Positions 1 to 8,924 of a stretch of 64,000 nt of DNA are shown in pieces (the first letter of the stretch is position 1; each line of letters begins with the position of its first letter). The notes beneath the pieces were generated by a model. That model was not told the origin of the DNA. It did no database searches and saw only the letters and a list, made by a program, of their open reading frames with translations. Origin of the DNA: ECT2AJA-110-A sp035399845 (lineage in GTDB: Bacteria; Planctomycetota; Phycisphaerae; UBA1845; UTPLA1); assembly GCA_035399845.1 (NCBI GenBank), contig DAOPJV010000023.1, positions 21,093-85,092 on the forward strand, read 5' to 3'. Made by a program: the position numbers and the translations under genes.

Positions 1-195
1 CACGTCCGACGTTTCGCCTTCGTCTGTTTCCTGCGGCGGCGTGGACGAGCGGTGCTCAACCTGGCCCGATCCGCCGTCGACGCGCACGGCGCGATAGCCG
101 GGCGTGTTGAGATTGGCGACGTTTGACGCCACGGCCTCAACGCCGAGCGTCGCTCGATTCAGACCGGCCAGCGCTGTTCCAAAGATGGCGCTCAT
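1..195 (-). CDS. Flagellar basal-body rod/hook family protein, N-terminal fragment
   Basis: The reverse strand opens with ATG at 195 and stays open for 65 codons to the left edge, so the gene is cut by the window. The first 40 residues match the Flg_bb_rod N-terminal module shared by FlgB, FlgC, FlgE, FlgF and FlgG: an amphipathic helix beginning SAIFGTALAGLNRA, then ASNVANLNTPGYRA, the conserved NxANxxTxGY motif. These proteins build the axial rod or hook of the flagellum. An AAGGGA Shine-Dalgarno sequence lies about 6 nt upstream. Which rod or hook protein it is cannot be told from the fragment. Confidence 0.8.
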   Translation of the reverse strand, partial: MSAIFGTALAGLNRATLGVEAVASNVANLNTPGYRAVRVDGGSGQVEHRSSTPPQETDEGETSDV

Positions 196-393
196 ATCGT
201 CCCTTCGCATCGGCGCGCAGGGCTTCCGGGATCATTGCGGGCCGACCCCTCCAACATACGATTCGAAGTCTCTGCGAGGAGCTCGCGGCGTGGCCACGCT
301 GATGAGGTCCCGTTTACCGGTCCGCATCGAGTCACGCGATCGCCATTCGGTTTTCCGATAACACGTGACTGGCGTGCGGGGAGAGTTGGCGGG

Positions 394-1710
394 TCAGGGG
401 CGACGATCGAGTGACGTCGTGATCAGATCGATGATTTGCCGCGTGGCGCCTTGATTGCGAACGACCACGTTCCGCGCGCGTTGGGCCCGTTTGTCGGCGT
501 CGCCGGGAGACGCAAGGAATCCCTCGACTGTGTGGGTCAGCTCCGACGCGTCCGCGACCTTGATCGCGGCGTCAGCGTCGATGAGTTGTCGATCAATGTC
601 CTCGAAGTTCTCGATGTAGGGACCGTAGCAGAGTGGTTTAGCGAGGGCGGCGACCTCCATGAGATCGGAGCCGCCAAGCGGAACGAGCGTACGTCCCACA
701 AAGACAACGTTCGCCAGCGCATAGAACTTTCGCAGTTCCCCCATCGTGTCGCCCAGGAAGACGACGGGATTCTCTGTCGAGTCCGTCGATCGCGGGGCCG
801 CGGCGCCATCCGGATGTTTGCTCCGGCGATGGCAGATGAATCCCCGCGTCTCGATCAGCCGGGCCACTTCATCGAATCGCTCCGGCTTGCGCGGGATAAT
901 CGCCAGCTGCAGGTCCGGGCGTGTCGCGCGAAGTCGTTCGAAGGCGTCGAGCAGCCGCGCTTCCTCGCCAGGTCCCGTTGAACCGGCGACGAGCAGCGGG
1001 GCGTCGCGTCGAATGCCCATCGCTTCGGCGAGCGCCGTATCGCCGGGGATCGAATCCGCGACGACGGCGGTGTCATATTTCAGCGAGCCCGCCACGATGA
1101 CGCGATCCGACGGCGCGCCAAGCCGCCTGAAACGATCGGCGTAGGCCCCGTCCTGCGCCGCAATCCAGGCGAGGCGGCGCACCATGTCGTGCGCCACATT
1201 GCGAACGATCGGTTGTGAGAACCGACGCATCGACTTCTCTTCCGTGATCCGGCCGTTGGCGACGCCCACAGCGATACCCCGACTCGACGCGATGCGCAAT
1301 ATGTTCGGCCAGAGCTCGAGCTCCATCAGCACGATGACGTTCGGACGGATCCGATTCAGCGCGCGGCGGACGACGAATGAGATGTCGAGTGGATAGCGGA
1401 AGACGATGCGATCTGGGTAGAGCCGGCGCGCGGCGGCGAAGCCGGTATCCGTCGTTGCGGAGACAACGATGTCGATGTCGGGGCGGAGCTGGTCGAGCTG
1501 CTCGACGAGCGTCCGAGACGCGTTGATTTCACCCAGTGAGACGCCGTGAATCCAGACGCACGGGCGTTTCCAGTCGCGGCGGGGAACACCGCCGAACCGA
1601 TCGCCCCAGCCGCGACGGTACTTCTTCAGCACGATCACTTTGTAGAGAAGCGTCGGCAGAATGAGCAGCGCCAGCAGGAGGTAGATCAGGTCGACGAGCA
1701 GAGTCGGCAT
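394..1710 (-). CDS. waaA: 3-deoxy-D-manno-octulosonic acid (Kdo) transferase WaaA
   Basis: This 438-residue protein transfers Kdo from CMP-Kdo onto lipid A precursor at the cytoplasmic face of the inner membrane. Residues 5-27 form one N-terminal membrane anchor. The GT30 N-domain follows, with HGVSLGE at 55-61; its Glu-61 corresponds to the family catalytic base. The C-terminal CMP-Kdo-binding half contains a GSTGPGEE motif. Length is normal for the family (about 420-440). It implies an LPS-type outer membrane, in keeping with the LpxL-like gene at 43.5 kb. The start is preceded not by a Shine-Dalgarno sequence but by a TAATAT box 6 nt upstream, suggesting a leaderless transcript. Confidence 0.93.
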   Translation of the reverse strand: MPTLLVDLIYLLLALLILPTLLYKVIVLKKYRRGWGDRFGGVPRRDWKRPCVWIHGVSLGEINASRTLVEQLDQLRPDIDIVVSATTDTGFAAARRLYPDRIVFRYPLDISFVVRRALNRIRPNVIVLMELELWPNILRIASSRGIAVGVANGRITEEKSMRRFSQPIVRNVAHDMVRRLAWIAAQDGAYADRFRRLGAPSDRVIVAGSLKYDTAVVADSIPGDTALAEAMGIRRDAPLLVAGSTGPGEEARLLDAFERLRATRPDLQLAIIPRKPERFDEVARLIETRGFICHRRSKHPDGAAAPRSTDSTENPVVFLGDTMGELRKFYALANVVFVGRTLVPLGGSDLMEVAALAKPLCYGPYIENFEDIDRQLIDADAAIKVADASELTHTVEGFLASPGDADKRAQRARNVVVRNQGATRQIIDLITTSLDRRP

Positions 1711-1716
1711 GCGGGC

Positions 1717-1744
1717 ATATTAGGCGCGGTGGCCGGGGCCGCAA
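1717..1744 (-). promoter_or_regulatory. Putative promoter of waaA, leaderless geometry
   Basis: On the reverse strand a TAATAT -10 box (1717-1722) lies exactly 6 nt upstream of the waaA ATG. A weak -35 candidate, TTGCGG (1739-1744), is 16 nt further upstream. The expected transcription start coincides with the ATG. The -35 match is only partial. Confidence 0.4.
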
Positions 1745-1783
1745 TGGCGCCGTAGTCCAATCCTCTTCGCGGAGCGTCGGAGA

Positions 1784-2014
<231 letters not shown>

Positions 2015-2318
2015 CTCAATCGCCTCCTGCGGCGAGTCGCCGCTCCAACGGACAGGATATGCGCTTCAACGCCGCAAATCCAGCCTGCGTCGCTCCCATC
2101 GACTCACGCTGTCGGCGAAACTCGCAACACCCGGGCCGAGGGAATTCGACTGTACGTCGCGGGAGACGTCTGTCATAGTGAACGCTGGTCGGGGGCGTTG
2201 CGCCGATGTGACGAATCCGGCGCCAGTGTGATGGCGTCGCCGCGTAACGGCGCACTGAATCGTCAGGGGGGCGACGGGACTCGCTGCCGAAGGCGCCACG
2301 ATGGAAGGAGCGAACGGA
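2015..2318. other. Intergenic region between SEC-C gene and corA
   Basis: A divergent spacer of about 300 bp that must hold the start signals of both neighbours. The SEC-C Shine-Dalgarno sequence is at its left end and the corA Shine-Dalgarno sequence GGAAGGAG (2303-2310) at its right end. I see no convincing promoter pair, repeat or conserved coding potential; long reading frames across it are GC-rich shadows. Confidence 0.5.
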
Positions 2319-3284
2319 ATGCTCAAGATCGTTACGAACTCGGCGGAAACGACGGACGCGCCGATCGAACGGTTGCCGGACCTGATCAGTCACGACGACA
2401 TTGTCGTCTGGATCGATGTGTCCGCGCCGGAACGATCCGAACTCGAATCGATTGCCCAGATCCTCGGGCTTGATCCGGAATCCGTTGAGGACTGTCTCAC
2501 GGGCGAGCAGCGCCCGCGCATGGACGACTACGACGACTATGCGTTTCTCCTGACCTACGGCATGCTCGGCCCCGTCGATCGATACGAACACGATCCGCGC
2601 AAGCTCGCAATCTACTGCGGCAGACGCTTCATCGTCACGGTCCATCGCGAGCCGATTCGCGCGATCGAAATGGTGCATCGGCGGCTCGATCGACATCAGT
2701 CGGGGCTGCTGCGGGGCGGCCCCGGCAATACCCTGTTCATGATTCTCGACCAGATTGTCGACAACTACGTCGTGTTCATGGACTACTGCGAGTCGGAAGT
2801 GGATCGACTCGAGGATCGATCGCTTCAGGACGACTGTGATCGCAGCATCCTGACGGACACGGCGGGTCTGCGATCGGCCCTGGCCGAGATCCGGCACCTC
2901 GCCCTGGCCGTGGATCAGGCGATCGCCGCGATTCTTGCGGACGATTTTCCCTTCATGAACGACGATGTCGAATTCGACTTTCTTCACGTGCGCGAGCACC
3001 TGAAGGCCGTGGCCGAGTTCGCCGATCGATTGCGCGATCGACTGAACGGTGTTCGTGACAATCTCGCGTTCGTGATCGCGGATCGGACCAACGAGATCAT
3101 GCGCGTGCTGACGGTCTTCGCGAGCATCATGCTGCCGCTCTCGCTGATCGCGGGCATCTACGGCATGAACATCCCGCTCTGGCCGCATGAGAAGATGCCG
3201 CACGCCTTTGCCATGGTCATCAGCGGGATGTTCGTCCTGGGGGCGGCGCTCTGGCTGTTCTTCCGACGGAAGCGTTGGTTATAG
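2319..3284 (+). CDS. corA: CorA-family Mg2+/Co2+ channel, copy 1
   Basis: A 321-residue CorA channel: a long acidic cytoplasmic funnel, then two C-terminal membrane helices (about 258-280 and 297-315) with the signature GMN pore motif at 282-284 (YGMN). The protein ends in a basic RRKRWL tail facing the cytoplasm. An ATG at 2301 is in frame, but the ATG at 2319 has GGAAGGAG 8 nt upstream. It also makes the protein exactly co-linear with the next copy (MLKIV against MWKLI, both 321 residues), so 2319 is chosen. It forms a tandem pair with the following gene, 72 bp away. Confidence 0.95.
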   Translation: MLKIVTNSAETTDAPIERLPDLISHDDIVVWIDVSAPERSELESIAQILGLDPESVEDCLTGEQRPRMDDYDDYAFLLTYGMLGPVDRYEHDPRKLAIYCGRRFIVTVHREPIRAIEMVHRRLDRHQSGLLRGGPGNTLFMILDQIVDNYVVFMDYCESEVDRLEDRSLQDDCDRSILTDTAGLRSALAEIRHLALAVDQAIAAILADDFPFMNDDVEFDFLHVREHLKAVAEFADRLRDRLNGVRDNLAFVIADRTNEIMRVLTVFASIMLPLSLIAGIYGMNIPLWPHEKMPHAFAMVISGMFVLGAALWLFFRRKRWL

Positions 3285-3356
3285 TGGGCGACGATGGGCG
3301 CCGCTTCCGGATTGCTGCGCCGCGGGTGTTTTTCTTGACGCCAAGGGACCGTTGGC

Positions 3357-4322
3357 ATGTGGAAACTGATTGCGGCGACGCAGGATGTAAGCGCGACAAG
3401 CGTCCAGGATGTCTCGGCGCTGTTCGAGCGCGAGGACGTGCAGTTCTGGATTGACGTTGAGGCGCCCGATCGCAACGAGCTCGAATCCCTGGCGGCGGCG
3501 CTGCGCGTCGATGGCGAAGCCGTGGATGACGCGCTGGCGGGCGAACAGCGGTCGCGCGTGGACGACTACGACGATTACGCCTTTGTAGTGACCTACAGCA
3601 TGCTCGGGGATTCCAAAGGCGGCGGCGAGGACCTGCACAAGCTGGCGGTCATCTGCGGCGCGAGGTTCATTCTGACCGTCCATGCCGAGGGCGTCGGCGC
3701 GATCGACGCCATGCGCCGCCGTGCGGAAAAGAACGCCCGCGGGGCTTTCGAAGACGGTCCGGGCGGTCTGCTCTACGGAATCCTCGATCAGATCGTTGAC
3801 AACTACCTGATCTACATCGACACGATCGAAACGGACGTCGATCGACTGGAGGATCGTTCGCTGCACAAGGACTGCTCGGACGCCGTTCTTGTCGAGGCCT
3901 CCGCGTTGCGCCGGACCCTCGCCGATCTGCGACATCTCGCCGTCGCCCAGGACCAGCTGATCAACGCGATCGTCTCAGACGACTTCCCGTTCATGAGCAA
4001 ATCACTGTTGTTTCATTTCAATCATGTCCGACAGCATCTGATGATTGTCGTCGAATTCACGGATAAGCTGCGCGATCGGCTGCATGGTGTACGCGACAAC
4101 TACAGCTTCGTCCTCGCCCATCGAACGAACGAAATCATGCGCGTCCTGACGGTCTTCGCCAGCATCCTGCTGCCGCTGTCCCTGCTCACGAGCGTGTATG
4201 GCATGAATGTCGCGATGTGGCCGTCGCCGAGTGAACCGTATGGCATCTGGATCGTGCTGATCGTCATGCTCGGCATGGCGGGCGTGCTCTTCTGGTACTT
4301 CAAGCGAAAAGACTGGCTCTAA
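3357..4322 (+). CDS. corA: CorA-family Mg2+/Co2+ channel, copy 2
   Basis: A second 321-residue CorA protein with the GMN motif at residues 282-284 (YGMNVAMWP), two C-terminal membrane helices and a basic KRKDWL end. It aligns end to end with copy 1; blocks such as MDDYDDYAF / VDDYDDYAF, LDQIVDNY and IMRVLTVFASI are nearly identical, so this is a local duplication. The copies have diverged in the funnel, which could give different gating or ion preference, or hetero-oligomers (inference). Same strand and short spacing suggest co-transcription. Confidence 0.95.
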   Translation: MWKLIAATQDVSATSVQDVSALFEREDVQFWIDVEAPDRNELESLAAALRVDGEAVDDALAGEQRSRVDDYDDYAFVVTYSMLGDSKGGGEDLHKLAVICGARFILTVHAEGVGAIDAMRRRAEKNARGAFEDGPGGLLYGILDQIVDNYLIYIDTIETDVDRLEDRSLHKDCSDAVLVEASALRRTLADLRHLAVAQDQLINAIVSDDFPFMSKSLLFHFNHVRQHLMIVVEFTDKLRDRLHGVRDNYSFVLAHRTNEIMRVLTVFASILLPLSLLTSVYGMNVAMWPSPSEPYGIWIVLIVMLGMAGVLFWYFKRKDWL

Positions 4323-4469
4323 CGACGCACGGTCCGAGCGCCCCGGGCGCCGCATTCGTTGATGCGGGCGTCGATGACGTTCGGACCGTTGCTGAGAGGA
4401 CCCACCGCCTGGGTCGCCGCGCCGGGCTGTGGGCGCGTTCCGCCCGGCGCGACGATGAACTGCTGTTGG

Positions 4470-5039
4470 CTATCGGCGGATGCGGTACACGCGGCGGGGG
4501 GCGATGGTTCGTCGCGTTGTGTCCGATCGGGTTGTCGCATGGACGCGACCGCCTCGAATCGTGGATCCGCCCGCCGTTGACGTCGCGACATTGGCGCTGC
4601 GTGTCGTCGCGGAGCCACCGCCGGCGAACGCCGTTCGGGATTCACCACCCGTCGCCACGCTCACGCCGCGGCTGCTGGAGACGGACCCATCACGGCCGAT
4701 GGAGAGATTGAAGTTGCTCGCGATGGCCGGGCCGTTTCGCGTTGCGACGGCGTGGCTGGCGCTGAGCGTCAGGCCGTCTTCGTCGATCCCCACGGACACG
4801 CCGCGACCGATGCTGAAGTTGTTTCCGCTGCGCGTGTTGGTTCGCACGATCCCCGCGCCATTTCCGCTGTATCCCGCCGAGGCCGTCGCCGTTCCGGGAC
4901 CGTTGTGACCGGCCCCGGCCGAGGCGCTGCTGGTTGACTCGCCGGCGAAGCTGGCGGCGGTGAATCCGAAGATTCCAAGGAGGGCCATCGTCAGCGCCAG
5001 GGTGTTCCCGCTCGACTTGTTCGTGGTGTTGGTTTTCAT
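4470..5039 (-). CDS. Secreted Ser/Gly/Ala-rich protein
   Basis: A 189-residue protein of unknown function. A signal peptide is clear: MKTNTTNKSSGN n-region, hydrophobic LALTMALLGIFGFTAASFA, likely cut near residue 32. The mature part is low-complexity Ser/Gly/Ala/Thr with weakly repeating units (FSIGRGVSVGIDEDG, LSIGRDGSVSSSRGVSV) and a strongly basic C-terminus (APRRVYRIRR). It lies just downstream of another secreted repeat protein on the same strand, with similar composition. An AAGGA Shine-Dalgarno sequence precedes the ATG. No enzyme motif is seen; a structural or surface role is only inference. Confidence 0.7.
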   Translation of the reverse strand: MKTNTTNKSSGNTLALTMALLGIFGFTAASFAGESTSSASAGAGHNGPGTATASAGYSGNGAGIVRTNTRSGNNFSIGRGVSVGIDEDGLTLSASHAVATRNGPAIASNFNLSIGRDGSVSSSRGVSVATGGESRTAFAGGGSATTRSANVATSTAGGSTIRGGRVHATTRSDTTRRTIAPRRVYRIRR

Positions 5040-5205
5040 CGGTGGGTTTCCTTTCGTTGCGACTGTTCGCAGACAGTCGATTCGTTGTCAGTGGGTTGTC
5101 GCTCTACCCGAGCGACGCGTATTCCGGTTCTCGTGTGCGCGGGGGATCGAGTCGCCCGCGCCGACCCGGGGCCACGATCGGCCCCGGGGCGGATGGCTGG
5201 CGTGG

Positions 5206-5931
5206 TTAGTACACGCGCTTCACTTCGATCGCCGTGGCGTTGACGCGGCTGTTACCGAATCGCGTCGCCCGGCTGGAAGCCCGCACGTTGGCCCGGCTTC
5301 GCTCGTAGGGACCGCTGACGCTTACGCCAACGCCGTTCGCGTGGGATCGTGCGTGGAAGCGGGCGTCCGAATCGACGTCGACGCTGCTCGTCGCGACGCC
5401 GCCGTCTGTATCGGCGAGGGAATCACTCTCGGCGATCGCCTCACCGCCGAAGCGGCCGCGGCTGTTGGCGCGGCTGTCGCTGACGGCCGTGCCGTAGGTG
5501 CTCAGCGCGATCGACGAGGAGCGGCTGATGGCGCGGCCGCCGAACCGCGAGGAGGCGTTTGCGTCACTGTTGCTGATGGCGACACCGCCGACTGTGCCCG
5601 CGATGCTGTCGCTGACGGCGAGGGAGCGTCCGCCGAAGCGGGCGTTGGCGCGGGCGTTTGCGTTGCTGATCGCAAGACCGCGATCGGCCGTGGCGACGGA
5701 GGTGCTGATCGCCTCACCGCGTCGGCTGCCAATCGCGGTCGCGTTCGAGATGGCGCGGCCGCCGTTCGTCGCTGCGGCGTGGGACTGGGCCGAACCATTG
5801 CCCGACGCGTAGGCCGTCGAGGAACTTGAGCCGCCGTTCGTGGCGATGCTGGTGGCAACGGCGTCGGCCGCGAAGAGCGAAGTCGCCGGCGCCAGGGAAA
5901 GCGTCAGGATCAGGGAAGCGAAGCGTTTCAT
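5206..5931 (-). CDS. Secreted repeat protein, predicted beta-solenoid
   Basis: A 241-residue exported protein of unknown function. The ATG at 5931 is preferred over the in-frame upstream start because AGGAG lies 8 nt before it and the product then begins with a clean signal peptide (MKRFASLILTLSLAPATSLFA, cut about residue 22). The mature protein is made of imperfect units of about 18-20 residues built on GGxAISxSxAxAxxRFGG (for example FGGRSLAVSDSIAGTVGG and FGGEAIAESDSLADTDGG). Short alternating A-I-S-x-S strands with Gly turns suggest a beta-roll or beta-helix like YadA heads. It sits beside a second secreted Ser/Ala-rich protein. Confidence 0.7.
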   Translation of the reverse strand: MKRFASLILTLSLAPATSLFAADAVATSIATNGGSSSSTAYASGNGSAQSHAAATNGGRAISNATAIGSRRGEAISTSVATADRGLAISNANARANARFGGRSLAVSDSIAGTVGGVAISNSDANASSRFGGRAISRSSSIALSTYGTAVSDSRANSRGRFGGEAIAESDSLADTDGGVATSSVDVDSDARFHARSHANGVGVSVSGPYERSRANVRASSRATRFGNSRVNATAIEVKRVY

Positions 5932-6419
5932 CGTTCTGTCTCCTCTTGCAAAGGGCGTCATTTCTGACACCGCCAAACTTCAGGCCCGACTCACGTCGGC
6001 GCCGGGCGGATAGACACGCGTCGAAATTTGACGTTGGGGCGGCGGGGTGGTGTAAAGGACGTGACGCGCGGGCGTGTTACAGGAATGAAACGATCGATAA
6101 CGCGCGCCGCGTGAGCGCGCTGCGGACGTTGCGTTTCGGCGTCGCCGGGTGGAAACAGGGTCGTGGAGTCGAGTCGCTCGAAAATCGCGGAAAAACGGAG
6201 ATTAACGCGGCGGGGACGAGGTTATTGCATGAGCCTCGGGGGAAAATCGCCGGAAAAATCCATGGTTTCTTTGGTCATGCGAGCGTTGTCCGACAGTGAT
6301 TCCCGGGCCGTGGCGCTGATTCACGCCGACGTCGCACGCGCCGTTTGTTCTCTCGCGCCGAGATTGGGGGCCGAATGTCGGGTCGATGACCCGACCTACG
6401 AGGGATTGCACGGACTTGT
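5932..6419. other. Intergenic region, no gene recognised
   Basis: About 490 bp between the repeat-protein start and the amidohydrolase stop. It contains a perfect 8-bp inverted repeat with a 3-nt loop at 6377-6395, 25 bp past the amidohydrolase stop. Without a T-run on either strand it is at best a weak terminator. Two A-rich patches (about 6180-6200 and 6240-6262) share GAAAATCGC/GGAAAAA words. No promoter or ORF with coding character was identified. Confidence 0.45.
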
Positions 6420-7295
6420 TTAGTCCTTGAAGACCGGCTTCTTCTTGCCGTCGGTCGGCGGATCGTCATCCACATCGCTCACGTCCGCCATGTCGCCGGC
6501 TTCGATCTTGAAGAGCTTGGCGGCGTTCTTCCACATGATCATTTCCAGCGCCTTGTCTGTCAGGCCGAGTCCCTGGATGAACTTGATGTAGGACCCCATG
6601 TTGGAGATGGGCCAGTCTGTTCCGTAGAGGAATTTGGCCGGTTCGCCGGCGTAGAGAATCATTTCGCGAATCTGGCCGAGCATGAACTTCTCGAAACGAT
6701 CCTCGAAATCGCCGAGGACGAGTCCCGACACATCCGTGTACACGTTCGCGTTCTTGTAGACGACTTCCATGCAGTCGCGGATCCAGGGGTTGCCCAGGTG
6801 ACAGATGACGAATTTGACGTTCGGGAAATCGACGGCAACGTCGTCAATGTGAATCGGATGGGCGAATCGAACCTTGCCCTTCGGCGTGTAGGTGTCGCCC
6901 GTGTGCACCATGACGGGCACGTCGTATTCCTCGGCGAGTTCGTAGATGACCTGACATCGCTTGTCGTGCGGATAGAATGGCTCGTAGCCGGGGTAGAGCT
7001 TCAGACCCTTGACGAGTCCGTCCTGCATGTAGTCGCTGACTTCTCGCAGGTCGCGCTCCTTGTAATTCAGGTAGCTGATGCCTGCGACGACAGAGATGTG
7101 CGGGTAGTCCGTCGTGGCCTCGATGACGCTGGCCGTGGAGGGGCGATGTTCCGTGACTTTGTAGGAGGTCAGGACGAGCGCGTAGCCGACAGCGTTCGCC
7201 TCCATCTGCTCCTGCAGGTTGTCCAGACACTCGGTAATCGAGCGGACGCGATCCTCATGGTAGTTGTTCAGGTGTGTATGGACGTCGATGATCAT
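6420..7295 (-). CDS. Metal-dependent amidohydrolase (amidohydro_2 type TIM barrel)
   Basis: A 291-residue cytoplasmic amidohydrolase-superfamily protein. The N-terminus has the DVHTH metal motif (His-6, His-8). VMVHTGDT and VICHLGNPW supply the later barrel histidines and YGTDWP the conserved Asp, the pattern of the ACMSD / 2-pyrone-4,6-dicarboxylate hydrolase-like branch. The reading frame stays open far upstream, but the start at 7295 has GGGAG 7 nt before it and lies downstream of a good TATAAT box. The upstream extension would overlap the divergent gene antisense, so it is rejected. The substrate is unknown and neighbours give no clue. Confidence 0.87.
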   Translation of the reverse strand: MIIDVHTHLNNYHEDRVRSITECLDNLQEQMEANAVGYALVLTSYKVTEHRPSTASVIEATTDYPHISVVAGISYLNYKERDLREVSDYMQDGLVKGLKLYPGYEPFYPHDKRCQVIYELAEEYDVPVMVHTGDTYTPKGKVRFAHPIHIDDVAVDFPNVKFVICHLGNPWIRDCMEVVYKNANVYTDVSGLVLGDFEDRFEKFMLGQIREMILYAGEPAKFLYGTDWPISNMGSYIKFIQGLGLTDKALEMIMWKNAAKLFKIEAGDMADVSDVDDDPPTDGKKKPVFKD

Positions 7296-7335
7296 GCGTT
7301 CGCTCCCGCGGGTGCTCGTATGAAGACAAAGCCGG

Positions 7336-7364
7336 ATTATAAGGGTTGTCGGCGAGAGTTTCAG
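7336..7364 (-). promoter_or_regulatory. Sigma-70-like promoter of the amidohydrolase gene
   Basis: On the reverse strand a perfect TATAAT (7336-7341) is preceded, after a 17-nt spacer, by CTGAAA (7359-7364; 4 of 6 matches to TTGACA). The predicted start site is about 7329, leaving a leader of about 34 nt with a GGGAG ribosome site. It lies in the divergent spacer shared with the zinc-ribbon gene array. Confidence 0.55.
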
Positions 7365-7407
7365 ATAGAGTTTAGATATCGCTGAAGCGAGGAGTGAGGC
7401 CAGGGAC

Positions 7408-8103
7408 GTGAACGCCTTTTGCCCGCACTGCGGCAGGAAAATCCCGAACGACGATATCAACGACGTGTTGAAGGTCGCGGTCTGCAGATCGTGCGCCGAA
7501 GTCTTCTGCTTTGGCGGCGAACCTGTCTTCGCGGCGCCGTTGATCCGCTTTCCGGTGTCGCGCCCCTTCTTCTTCTGGTGCTGGAAGGGGCGCCGGCGAC
7601 TCACCATCCGATGGAGCTGGTTTTCTCTCTCCCTGATTCCGTTCGGCTTCTTTGGATGCGCGATGACATTCGCGGGGGGCGCGGCCTGTCGACGGGCGAT
7701 TGCGGACAACGCCGACTTCTGGCCCTTTGTGATGGGGCTCGGCTTCCTCGGTGTCGGTCTGCTGATGGCAATCAGCGCGTTGATCTGGTGCATCAACTGG
7801 ACGGACGTGACAATCGAGAGAGGCCTGCTGCGTATTCGACATCGACCGATCCCCGTCATGTCCGGTGACTCGATCCCCATTGATTCGATCGAACAGTTGT
7901 ACTGTCGCAAGGCGGAAGGGCGGGAAGCTGGTGACGCGGATGCATTTGACCTGATGGCGCGTTTCCACACGGGCGAGGTTCGACAGCTCGAGTCATTCAG
8001 CCGTATCGGGCACGCGCGCTTCGTCGAACAACAACTGGAAGCCCGCATGGGCCTGCGGCCGCGTCGTGTGGCGGATGAGTACGTGGAGGATATTGGCGCG
8101 TAG
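7408..8103 (+). CDS. Zinc-ribbon two-helix membrane protein, array copy 1
   Basis: A 231-residue protein of unknown function with a GTG start (GAGGAG upstream). Residues 5-29 form a C-x2-C-x17-C-x2-C zinc ribbon (CPHC, CRSC). Two hydrophobic segments follow near 70-92 and 108-130, ending in NWTDVTIERG. The C-terminal soluble domain has the family mark IEQLYC and ends RFVEQQLEARMGL. It is the first of five tandem paralogues with identical Cys spacing. No catalytic motif is visible; the fold suggests a membrane-anchored sensor or adaptor (inference). Confidence 0.75.
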   Translation: MNAFCPHCGRKIPNDDINDVLKVAVCRSCAEVFCFGGEPVFAAPLIRFPVSRPFFFWCWKGRRRLTIRWSWFSLSLIPFGFFGCAMTFAGGAACRRAIADNADFWPFVMGLGFLGVGLLMAISALIWCINWTDVTIERGLLRIRHRPIPVMSGDSIPIDSIEQLYCRKAEGREAGDADAFDLMARFHTGEVRQLESFSRIGHARFVEQQLEARMGLRPRRVADEYVEDIGA

Positions 8104-8152
8104 CGTGTTGCGCTCCTCGTCGTCGACGCGAGGCGGAGGCCAGGCGGTCAAT

Positions 8153-8875
8153 ATGATCATCGTTTGTCCAGTTTGCCGGTCCCGATTAACGGGCGATCGA
8201 ATTGACATCAAGTCGATGGTTGCCGTTTGTCGAGATTGCCACGAGACCGTCGGTCTCATCGAGGCGCTCCAGAATGAGGCGCCGAGACAACGCGACGCCG
8301 CAGATCCGGAGCGACGGGCGTCTCCCCGACGCGCGTCGAATCCAACCCGCGCCAACGTAACGGATGAGAGCCTGACGATCGCCCCACGATGGAGGAAACC
8401 GGCCGGCCTTCCGTTGCTGTTGGTGGCTGGCGTCTGGGAAGCCATTTTCTTCGGCATTTTCTTCAGCAGTTACCTGGACGGGACGCCCTGGATTTCCAGG
8501 CCGTTGGTGTTCGTTCACGTCGTGGCGGGGCTGATCCTGCTCAGTTTGATCGTCCTCCGGCTGATCAATCGCACAAGAATCGAATTGGACGATCATTGGC
8601 TGTCAATCCGCATTGGACCGATTCCCACGCGTCGTCCAGTCATCATCGACGCGCGACGAATCAAGCGCGTATTCACCCGTGAGAGTGACGGGGGGCTGTT
8701 CTCGTTCGTCGGCGGCGTCGAGCTGGTCGCCACCAGGGTTGACGGCGAGAACGTGACGCTGGTTGAAGGCTGTTTTGACATGAGACAAATGCAGCGTCTC
8801 GAGCAAACGCTGTCGAAACGGCTGGGGATCGCTGCCGTTGATCGCGACGACGGAGATGAATCACGCGACGCCTGA
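8153..8875 (+). CDS. Zinc-ribbon two-helix membrane protein, array copy 2
   Basis: A 240-residue paralogue of its neighbours. The start is placed at ATG 8153, which has GGAGG upstream and puts the first Cys at residue 5 as in the other copies; an upstream in-frame start is rejected. The ribbon is CPVC...CRDC with the same 17-residue gap. Two hydrophobic helices follow (LPLLLVAGVWEAIFFGIF and a second ending LINRTRIELDD). In the soluble domain the usual LYC motif has become IKRVFTRE, so this copy has lost the conserved Cys. Function unknown. Confidence 0.75.
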   Translation: MIIVCPVCRSRLTGDRIDIKSMVAVCRDCHETVGLIEALQNEAPRQRDAADPERRASPRRASNPTRANVTDESLTIAPRWRKPAGLPLLLVAGVWEAIFFGIFFSSYLDGTPWISRPLVFVHVVAGLILLSLIVLRLINRTRIELDDHWLSIRIGPIPTRRPVIIDARRIKRVFTRESDGGLFSFVGGVELVATRVDGENVTLVEGCFDMRQMQRLEQTLSKRLGIAAVDRDDGDESRDA

Positions 8876-8924
8876 TCCGGCGGAACAGTGGTTTCGGCGG
8901 CGCCAGCGATCCGGAGGTTCGGCT

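Noticed and set aside
6377..6395. Perfect 8-bp hairpin as terminator of the amidohydrolase gene
   Set aside because: There is no T-run on the relevant strand, so it is mentioned only as a feature of the spacer.
7296..8048. Upstream extension of the amidohydrolase frame to a 542-codon ORF
   Set aside because: It runs antisense through the first zinc-ribbon gene and lies before a TATAAT promoter and ribosome site that define the shorter start.
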